Source: Coriaria nepalensis
Taxonomy: Eukaryota > Streptophyta > Magnoliopsida > Cucurbitales > Coriariaceae
Length of the DNA stretch: 64,000 bases
NCBI GenBank assembly: GCA_027186245.1
Contig: CP114493.1
Coordinates: 9,059,501 to 9,123,500, forward strand
Direction of reading: 5' to 3'
The position numbers and the translations under genes are program-made. The notes under the pieces are model-generated. The model made no database searches and had not been told where the DNA came from. It saw only the letters and a program-made list of their open reading frames with translations. How positions within the stretch are numbered: the first letter of the stretch is position 1; each line of letters starts with the position of its first letter. Shown here piece by piece: positions 55,909 through 64,000 of this stretch.

Positions 55909-57676
55909 ATGTCCATATACCACTTCTCTTCAGACGTCTGGACTCAGCGCTACCACTATCCAACTACCGCGATGGAAGCTCAGCACTATTCCTCAAAACA
56001 AACCACCTCCGACCAACACTTCCACCATCGCCATCACCGCCCATCCGCCACGTTCCCTGTCAACCTCAACAGCCACGACGTCGACGAAGAAGATCAAGAA
56101 GAACTCGACGACCAATCAGAAGACGCACAACAACTACTATTCCTAAACCACTTAAAAGAACCCATGTTCGAGAAGCCATTAACGCCGAGTGACGTCGGAA
56201 AGCTGAACCGCCTCGTCATACCAAAACAACACGCCGAGAGATACTTCCCGCTCGCCGGTGGAAGTGGAGGCGGAGGGGGAGGTGAGTCCCCGAACGACAA
56301 GGGGTTTCTATTGAGTTTCGAGGACGAGTTGGGAAAGTGTTGGCGGTTCCGGTACTCGTACTGGAACAGCAGTCAAAGCTACGTTTTGACCAAAGGGTGG
56401 AGCCGTTACGTGAAAGAGAAGCGCCTTGAAGCGGGCGACGTAGTTTTCTTCGAACGGCAACGTACGGAAGGTGACAGGTTATTCATAGGTTGTCGGCGGC
56501 GCTGCTTGCCTTCTGTTTCTACTGTTGCAGTAGGAGGGTCGGTGCATGATACCACGGCTAGTAGTAGTACCAGTGCAATAATATTATCGCAGAATAGTCA
56601 TACCAATTATAGTACTAGTAGCGAAAATAGAGGGTGGACCAGGTGTATCTATTCTGCGCATCATCCTTATCCTGCGCACAGTCATCATCATCAAAATCAC
56701 TATCCTATGTCATACCAAGCAGACTGTCTTCATGCACCAGGTATAATTAAATATGTAATCTCCCATTTATCTTAATTACTAAGTTTAATGCATTGCCCTT
56801 AATATTTATCGTTAATTACGAAATACATATATATATATATATATTATATTTAAGCACGTGTTTTGAATGTTTAAAAGGGTATCGAGGTCAAGAGGGACAA
56901 ACAATGGGGGTAGGAAACTCAAAGATACTGAGGCTGTTTGGAGTGAACATGGAGTGCCAGGTAGATGAGCCGGTATCATCAGAGCCATCGACCCCAATCG
57001 GCTCGTCTTTATCAAGCCAGGGTTCGGTCCACCCGAGCCACTTCTATACTCACATGAACTATTCTTCAAATTCTCCTAATCACATGGTACGTACACGAAA
57101 TATATAGATACCGTATTTTACTACGTAGGTACGTACTCTTATGCTATGCTTACAATATATCATGTTTTAATTTGTTTCCTTTTGTCGGACAGACTAATTA
57201 GTTAGTGCATCAATTAATAATATAAGCATTAAATGTACGGTCAAAAGGTTATTAATAGAAGGTATAAAGCTAATCTCTGCTTCCCATAGAGAATTATATA
57301 TTTTTTATTTTATTTTATTTTATTTTATTTTATTTTATTTTATTTTATAAATAAAGCAAATTGTTTAATAATGTCGGTTTTTATGTTAAACGCACATGCA
57401 AAGTTATTTGTCCAATCATTGCCAGGTGTGCGATGTTTAATTTTTTATTGAAATTTAGATATTATTATTATTATATTATTAAGTTGGATTTAAGTAAAAA
57501 GTTATTATTTAGCCAAAATTTTCAGTCAAGATCAGTTAATTTTGTATTCTAAATCTAATTTTGACCCAAAAGTAAAATCAAAGATTGGTAATAATTCTGT
57601 TTTTTTTTTTTTTGGTTGGTGATTATAGGATTTCACTTTCTATGGAGATGATGTCAACCAGATGAGAAATGGTTGA
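55909..57676 (+). CDS. NGAL: B3-domain transcriptional repressor, NGATHA-like (NGAL/ABS2/SOD7/DPA4 type)
   Basis: Three exons (55909-56740, 56878-57086, 57629-57676) give 362 residues. The B3 domain is at about 87-197: [28 protein letters not shown], a Gly run, [48 protein letters not shown]. An acidic stretch precedes it. Exon 2 carries KILRLFGVN with the RLFGV repressor motif at 296-300. Known: NGATHA and NGAL proteins are RAV-related repressors lacking AP2; NGALs restrict leaf margin outgrowth, cotyledon and seed size, partly by repressing KLU and CUC genes. The single RLFGV motif, short tail and neighbours favour NGAL over NGA1-4, but this needs a tree. Alternative starts: 55909 or the ATG of MEAQHY 21 codons later. 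Confidence 0.9.
57302..57358. repeat. (TTTTA)n microsatellite in B3 gene intron 2
   Basis: About eleven TTTTA units, the complement motif of the tract at 28459. Confidence 0.95.
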
Positions 57677-57944
57677 GGATGAAGATTTCTGGAATGAAGT
57701 TGACAGCCGTCCTAATTGTAATCACTTACCTCTTTTTTTCTTTTTCATTTTTTCGGTGGGGGGTTTTAATCCACTCGAAGTAGGTACCGGCGACTATTAT
57801 TATATAAGTTGTTAGTATTAGGAGAAAACCAAAAAAGAAAAAAGAAAAAAGAAAAAAGAAAAGAGGTTGTAGGATGACGAGAAAAAATCTAATCCCAGAT
57901 TTTGTGGCCAACAATCAAGAGGCACCCGCGGTGGAGATGGAGGG

Positions 57945-57970
57945 GGTAAGGTAAGGTAAGGTAAGGTAAG
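57945..57970. repeat. (GGTAA)n pentanucleotide repeat
   Basis: Five head-to-tail GGTAA units near the end of the B3 transcript region. Confidence 0.9.
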
Positions 57971-58310
57971 GGTTTGGTGGGGCCCATCACCAAGGAGAGA
58001 TGACGTCATATACATGAAAGAAGGATAACATTTTGGGGGGGATAAGGAATCTATTTGAGACTGTAGAGATTCTGCCTGAAGATATTTCATAATTAATGGG
58101 AAAGAGAGGGAGGGGGTAGCGGTAGGGGTAAAGGTATGGCGCTCTGTACGAAGGTGAACTGCAGTTTGGGTGCGAATTTGATGGGAGTGGGTAGGAATTG
58201 AGTTGATGGGTGACGACAGTCCGGTAGTGCCTTCCCTCTCACTCCTCTGTCCTCTCTCTTTCTTCTACTCTTTTTGTCCTTTGTACTATGTACCAGAATC
58301 CTTCAAACAT

Positions 58311-58343
<33 letters not shown>

Positions 58344-58344
58344 T
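58311..58344. repeat. (TAA)n/(TTA)n inverted repeat
   Basis: A TAA run passes directly into a TTA run, giving a loopless palindrome of about 34 bp able to form a hairpin. Confidence 0.9.
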
Positions 58345-60116
58345 AGAACCTTTATTGATCATTGTGAAACGCATTTTGAATTTCTCGGATTCAAAGATAT
58401 CAAATGACGGTATATAAAATCCAAATTTATCATAGTGTTCAAAAATGATTTTCCTTGCTAATTGTCAATTCTAAGTTCAAACCAGCCTGAGGATGCCAGG
58501 TGGGAATATATCCAGGTGGAAAACAGTGATTGACAATTGTAGATATCTGGGAAGAGAGATCTAGATAAGTGTTAGCTGTCTTGGTTTTCTAAGGATTGCT
58601 GCACATATCTACTCAAAACAGTTGAAAACAAACCAGTGGTCCAGAAAAAAAAAAAAAAAAGTAAAAAAATAGTGGTTTGATTACTTTCTCTCAACTTCTA
58701 TGTAGACGGAGGTTTATGGGTTACTGGGCTTTTAGTTCTGTGCGCACATGTTAGGCACAACTCCCAATCATTTACGTAGGCATATGCATATAGGCTTTCT
58801 AGCTATTGGAAAAGGAACTGAATTTTAAGCTGCTAAAAAAAGGTGGTAGTGAGAATTCCAGGGGATTTGATTGCTAGGGCCCACAAAGATTCAGACAATA
58901 CAGATAGAAAGATAAGAGAGAGAGATGCAATGACCACCCCCGAGTGTAATGAAGTCTAATCTTTTAGTGGGCTTCCCAGTCAGCCAGCCTCTGCAAGTGG
59001 AGGGTCCTCCAGTCCAGATATCTGCATTATATACCAATAATATTCATAATCAGCCTTAATTTGAGGACGTACCCCATGGTCCCAATCCAAGCAAATATGA
59101 AGACACTCTATATACTGGTTCTGTATCAGTACAGTATCACTTACCACTTACAGTAACAGCAATTGCTTAATCAGGTACTTCCTTGTATTAGCAGTTAAAG
59201 AACAGAGAGTGGCCCCTTCATGAATATGAATGATCTCATTCAGCACGGAGACCATTCAATGAGCCTGATGATTGACATTATTCCAACAAATATGAATCAT
59301 GAAATTTAGCCACATTTATAGGGACATACTAAAAGAAAATGTTGATTCAATGTGAGAGATCTCATAATTTGAGTTTGGCATGATTACGAATTCACAAATT
59401 CCATTTCCTGTTCCAAGTAGACTTAAAGCAAGACCCATGTGCTTGAAAAGACTTGGGAGCAATTCAGTCACGAAGAAGGACATGATATTCAACCTCAGCA
59501 ATGAATGGTGATATAATTGAACAAAATATAACCCACCAGAACTTCCTCCGTATATTGACTAAAAATAGGAAGGCAAGAATGAAAAGTTGGTACCTTGCAA
59601 TATTTTTCCATTCGATCATCAGTGCAGGTTTGATGAGAAAGAGCCCCTTCTTAAGACCAATAATTTTAAAACGGGGCCTTCTTTTAGGCCGTGTTTCAAT
59701 CCTATGTCATAGAAGTCATTTCACTCCTCACCAATAATGTACTTGAAAGTTATTCTCTGCCACATGCGTTTTCTTCCGCCAAAAAGAGTCCAGATGATCA
59801 GTGCTGAAAATGATTTCCTAGTGCACCTAGCTGCAGCATGAAACACACAGCTAACATGATAGACTATCATGATTGGACAATATATATCAGCTCAGTTATT
59901 ACTAATCAGAATCCAAAATCAAACCATATAGACAAAATTATGGTACAATGGCGGTGTCAAAATTTGCAATTACAGAACAAATACCCTCAAATGTGCTTGC
60001 CAAGCCAGAATATATTGCAAATATGATTTGCTGGAACAGAGCTCTAAAGTTTAAACTTAACTTTGGGTCAACATGAACTGCTAAAGCGCTGATATTATAT
60101 CTAAAACAACAAAGGC

Positions 60117-61653
60117 TCAGGTAGATTGATTAGGTGTATTGCTTCCTTGTTGAGATTTGGATTCTTCTTCTTTCTTCTCCATGGTTTGTTGAATACCATC
60201 TTGGTACCCTTCAATAAAACTTTTAAGAGCATCTCTATATGCAGAAGCTCTTGTCATGTATAGACGTTGAAAGGCTGGCCTTAACGTCTCCATTCCCCCT
60301 CTTGCAGCCACCGCTATTAATTTTGTTCCAAGAGAAAGATATCACCCTCGTCAGGACTCACAATTCAGTAGTATTAAAAAATGCAGAGTGAAAAAGAAAA
60401 ACTGTAGATGGCAAGAGAAACTTCGAAAAATATTTTCATGATTAGAGACTTGAATCATAATGATTAGCCAAACATACATACACATACAGAGACAATTAGA
60501 CAAACAAATTAAAGTGCCCCGTCCTTCCTCACATTTTCTTCCATTGGTCATACAGACATTTGACTGGAAAATAATCCAATCTCTGAGAGATGGAGGAAAA
60601 CTCCTACGACCCACTTAGGATGCACTTTCACATAATAGTTAATAAGCTAAAATCCTTATTTCATTCTCTCGACTTATTATACCTACAATAAAACTATGTT
60701 TCATCCAAACTATTTACCAATTTTCCTTATAATACTCAGGTTCTTCTCTAGTAGATGTTAACATCATCTTCGGAACCGAATCAAACCAGTTTCACCATTT
60801 CGAATTGCAATGATCAGACCATGCATAGCTGGTGGACATTTATAACAGGAGCGTAGGTTGCTTCTTGACTACTCTAGATCAATGGTAATATACTGGACTC
60901 ACATTCTATTTATGTTTCAGCATTTATATATTCTCACTCAGTCACTCTTCCCCTGTTCCCTAAGAATCAACAAATAAATAAAATCCAGATTCCAGATGAA
61001 CCACAGTCCCCCCCCCCCCCCCCCCCAACAAATAAAAAAGGAAACCCAAAACAACTTGAAAATTGATTCGGGATTCATCCATGTTAAGCATATGCAACCA
61101 AAATCTATGGCATACAATCTGAGCTTGTATCTACATTATATATAACATACAACAATTTTATTAAACCAAGCCTAAAAAAGTAAGGACCTACGTACCAAGA
61201 TCTTCCAATGTTGAGGGTTCTTTCTCTTCAGGAGTTGAACCAGTTCCATTAGTTTTATCTCCACTCTCGTCCGCCTTCTTATAGTCATTTGGTCGCAGCT
61301 CAGGACCAATATCCCGGACCCAGCTCGCAGCATACAGCCTAGAAGCCTCCTTCAAAACCTAAAACACAAAGAATTTATCTAAATCTGTTCGCGGGCGGGT
61401 GGGGGGGAACCTCATTGCAGAAAAAAAAACTGCAAACCGTAGCTATTCCTTTAATCATACAAACGCAAGGAAAAGAGAATCAAATAGAGTCAAATAGAGA
61501 GAGAAAGAAATTTACCAAGAATCGCTCACGCCAAGTGAGTTTCCGACGCTTTTTGATATGTGGAGGGTCTGGCAACGATGAAGGAAACGCAATCTCCTTC
61601 AGATCATACCGAACGTAATCCCTAATCTTCCTCAACACCACCCTCGCCTTCAT
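60117..61653 (-). CDS. EMB2735-like small conserved plant protein
   Basis: Three exons (61653-61516, 61358-61196, 60313-60117) join into 165 residues with correct phases. It opens MKARVVLRKIRDYVRYDLKE, then FPSSLPDPPHIKKRRKLTWRERFLVLKEASRLYAASW and a polar segment (DKTNGTGSTPEEKE). It closes with a helical part, RPAFQRLYMTRASAYRDALKSFI, EGYQDGIQQTMEKKE. The basic, amphipathic start is compatible with a mitochondrial presequence, but this is inference. By memory the family includes Arabidopsis EMB2735 (At5g06240), essential for embryo development with unknown biochemistry, located beside an NGAL gene as here. Intron 2 contains a 19-C tract. GGGCC motifs near 61890-61930 lie upstream. Confidence 0.85.
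61008..61026. repeat. 19-bp poly-C tract
   Basis: An uninterrupted cytosine run within intron 2 of the EMB2735-like gene. It is the second long C homopolymer in the window; its length may be a sequencing artefact. Confidence 0.9.
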
Positions 61654-62448
61654 TGCTCCTTCGAGTCAATTTATACCTTATTTTACGCTCCAAATTCTTA
61701 TAGCCAAACAGGAATGATTCTGAATTGGAACAGAAACGCAAACCAAAAACGAATGGAGAGAGAGTTAGAAAGTCAAAGAATAAAGAAAATCGGTTACCTA
61801 GGCCGGTAATGGCGGAAACGATCGGGAACGGGAGTAGCGGGGCTGTAAAAATGTCGTTAAGCTAAAGTACTGCTGCTACTGCCGCGTAGGCCTGAAGGGC
61901 CTTTTCGTTATTGGGCTTTGTTCTGGACCCAACTAACTAAAGGATGCTGTAATGGTCCAAGTAAGTCGGTGCAAGAGAAATTAATGAAATAATAAATAAA
62001 ATAAAAAAGCAAAAAGGTAATAAGTATTTCAGTCACGATCTCACAGAATTGAATCAACCTTGATTGAAATATGTGGGAACAGAGTATGTCAATCAGGAAG
62101 GTTACATCATCTATGTGGTGATTAAGTATATTTTGAAGTCATATCAAGATATACTAGTGTTACTATTATTATAAGAACGTACCCTCCAAGATACGCAACA
62201 ATTTCATAATATGAATTTTATGCCACTTCTGCCCTCTTTGAAAGGACTTTGAAATTTTGATGGAAGAAAGTATTATTATATGAGTATATGTGATATGATA
62301 TATAATTATAAATATTATTTCTATATAATAGATGCTTCGATACAGTATCGATAACAAACAGGGTACATTGTTGCTGTAAAGAGATGTAGTCATAGCACTC
62401 AATGAAAGACCGAATTCTTATCCGAATTATCGATAATAATCGGAACTC
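61654..62448. other. promoter of the EMB2735-like gene and spacer
   Basis: Leader and promoter with GGGCC/TGGGC motifs (61898-61917), then AT-rich DNA. No gene recognised. Confidence 0.6.
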
Positions 62449-62756
62449 TTAAGGCATAGGAATCTTGTCCGGCTTCAAGGTTGGTGTCACGAAAAAAGCG
62501 AAATCTTATTAGTCTATGATTTGATGCCTAATGGAAGTCTAGACAAAGCATTGTTTGAGGCTAGAATTCCATTACCATGGCCTGATAGGAAAAAAATCTT
62601 ACTCAGTGTTGCTTCTGCTCTTGCTTATCTACATCAAGAATGTGAAAACCAAGTGATTCATAGAGATATCAAGACTAGTAACATGAAAGGTTCAATGCGA
62701 GATTGAGCGATTTCGGATTGGCCAGACAGATTGAAACAAATCGCTTGACGCACTCC
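62449..62756 (+). pseudogene. L-type lectin receptor kinase (class VIII-like) kinase-domain fragment
   Basis: Plus-strand frame from about 62449: LRHRNLVRLQGWCHEKSEILLVYDLMPNG in pieces, then LDKALFEARIPLPWPDRKKILL, VASALAYLHQE and VIHRDIKTSN, the catalytic loop with HRD. The expected stretch after SN is shortened and the frame shifts: ERFNARLSDFGLARQIE appears in another frame (about 62688-62740), including the DFG. Homology ends soon after. No lectin domain, transmembrane segment, ATP-binding Lys region or kinase C-lobe is nearby. An isolated, frameshifted partial copy, probably from a retroposed or ectopic duplication. Confidence 0.85.
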
Positions 62757-63510
62757 TCTCCTCTCTCTTCAATATCCTCCTTCCACTTCTACCCTCCAAT
62801 GTCCTCCCCATAATTATCAAAACTATCCTTCCCATTCAAATGCATCCCATCCATGTCCTCTACCTGCATGCTCACCTCCCTCACATGCAAATCCTCTCCA
62901 TCCAACCCTCCACATGGAAGCACTATCCCAAAATGGACATACTCTAAAACCAATTTATCACAAACATATTCCAAATCATTGTACCTCACAATCCGATCAA
63001 GCCAGAGTTTGCTTTCTGGTTTAATCAAAACCCAATCTGTGCGTTCCCAAATACCAGCATTGGTTTAAGAAAGGGACGAAGAAACAAAAAGGTTTTTATA
63101 GAACATGTTTCATACTTCGAATCTCGTTTTGATTATCTACTTCAGAGGTCCAAAGACAAAGTATGACTATGACATGTTTCATACTAAAAATGAACATCAA
63201 AATACAAGAGAAATAGAGATCCTAAAAATCAACTCTTACCAACCCATATCGAGGGGAGAAACATGTGACTGACTAGTAGATGACACCCAAGAGAGTCCTG
63301 CCCTTCCAAGTTTTTCCCCTAAGCAGCTTCCTTCAAATTTATGGCAACCTTTGCAAGATTGAAGGATATACATTTAAAATTTGGCCGGAAAAAGATGTTG
63401 TGCTTGCCATTTCTTTAAAGGAACTGCATTAAAACTGGTATGTATGTACACAACCAAGTTTCCATGTTTTTTGCTTGGCAGAAGCCCTGCTTGTTCTGTA
63501 GGAGTACTAC
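62757..63510. other. spacer with an unassigned minus-strand open frame
   Basis: A minus-strand frame open from about 63060 to 62789 reads WERTDWVLIKPESKLWLDRIV, LEYVCDKLVLEYVHFG and an acidic Gly/Asp tail. It looks protein-like but I recognise no family. The remainder to 63510 is the 3' flank of the DCP1-like gene. Confidence 0.4.
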
Positions 63511-64000
63511 TCATGAATAGTGCACTTTAAGCAAAGCCTGGTGGAACTTGTCGATAAACTGATCATCCTGCGAAAGAAAACCGGCAAGTCAGCTTCATGT
63601 TAGTTTTGATAGGTTAGCTCCTGCACAGTAAATTACTTTAGTGCAAATGGAATCATGTCCCTTTATTCTCTATCACTTAAATCTTTCTTCTCCTTTCTCT
63701 AATCTCATTTCCACCTTTCCACTACTTCTCTAATCCCTTTCTATTCAATTTCTTAGGACTGTATGAATGAACCTTTAGTGGTAATACTTGATCAAATAGA
63801 AGAGATGGAAAGAAAAAATAAGGCATACCTGAACAAGCATACGAAGAGCCTCACGAACTTTCTCCTTGGTAATAAAAAGTCCATCATTTGTAAACGGAGT
63901 AGAACCAGGAGCAAATGTTAGAGGTGGGATAGGTGGGGGGAAAGATTGGAGAATTGGAGCTCCATATGGACGTTGTAGATTAAAGGGAGGATGAAGAGTA
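63511..64000 (-). CDS. DCP1: mRNA-decapping enzyme-like protein DCP1, 3' end (partial)
   Basis: Two terminal exons: 64000-63829 (continuing past the window) and 63567-63511 with the stop. The upstream piece is Pro-rich (PYGAPILQSFPPP) and then reads FITKEKVREALRMLVQ, spliced (CAG/GTATGC donor) to DDQFIDKFHQALLKVHYS. Known: this C-terminal helix is the DCP1 trimerisation element, and the Pro-rich part precedes it in plant DCP1. DCP1 activates the DCP2 decapping enzyme in P-bodies, starting 5'-3' mRNA decay. The N-terminal EVH1 domain lies outside the window, so the call rests on the tail only. Confidence 0.85.

Larger units (their letters stand above)
57677..60116. other. 3' spacer between the B3 and EMB2735-like genes
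   Basis: Contains a (GGTAA)n tract (57945-57970), the AAT/ATT hairpin at 58311-58344, an A-run at 58646-58661 and the 3' flank of the minus-strand gene. The small frames at 59316-60026 have no recognisable domains. No gene supported. Confidence 0.55.

Noticed and set aside
59316..60026. Small frames between the B3 and EMB2735-like genes
   Set aside because: Short, AT-biased, no motif; likely UTR or spacer.

Overview
The window is nuclear DNA from a flowering plant, most likely a eudicot outside the Brassicaceae. The genes carry typical plant GT-AG introns. The spacers are AT-rich, with (TA)n, (TAAA)n, (TTTTA)n and (GA)n microsatellites. Every recognisable gene is a plant or pan-eukaryotic family, and the mobile elements are Ty1/copia and Ty3/gypsy remnants. 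I cannot name the species. I saw no tRNA, rRNA, CRISPR, organelle insertion or bacterial-type operon. Exon coordinates were read by hand from splice signals, reading frame and family knowledge.

Layout. 0-5.2 kb: first exon of an SMXL3-like Clp/D53 repressor (-, cut by the window edge) and an intronless aspartyl protease (-). 10.3-17.6 kb: a seven-exon LOG cytokinin-activating enzyme (+), a small plastid-type protein with a cysteine-less NFU-like domain (-), an unnamed plant-specific protein (+) and a six-exon HVA22 i/j-type protein (-). 18.9-24.4 kb: two convergent OVATE family genes of different subgroups. 26.2-29.4 kb: the ubiquitin E2 variant UEV1 (-) and a GIR1/GIR2-type EAR/zinc-ribbon corepressor adaptor (-). 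33.4-36.7 kb: an eight-exon TLDc protein (+), tail to tail with an SDR dehydrogenase (-). 37.3-39.6 kb: a copia remnant and a decayed ILR1-like auxin-conjugate hydrolase. 39.9-42.4 kb: a long coiled-coil protein (-). 45.8-55.2 kb: two internally deleted Ty3/gypsy elements in opposite orientations; the second carries a nested tandem repeat and an antisense ORF. 55.9-61.7 kb: a B3 repressor of the NGATHA-like class (+) and an EMB2735-like protein (-). 62.4-64 kb: a lectin-receptor-kinase fragment and the 3' exons of the decapping cofactor DCP1 (-).

The genes do not form one pathway. Several are developmental regulators: SMXL3 (phloem), LOG (cytokinin), two OFPs, GIR and NGAL. From memory, neighbours of the same families sit together in four Arabidopsis blocks, near At3g52490-52560, At2g35990-36080, At5g06240-06300 and At3g11580-11600. 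The window therefore looks like a less rearranged version of an ancestral block that Arabidopsis split after whole-genome duplications.

I found no clear evidence of an undescribed biological system. The items most worth a second look are the cysteine-less NFU-like protein, the two-level tandem repeat and antisense ORF in the second gypsy element, an eight-copy W-box cluster upstream of the OFP6-like gene, and the composite gene order.
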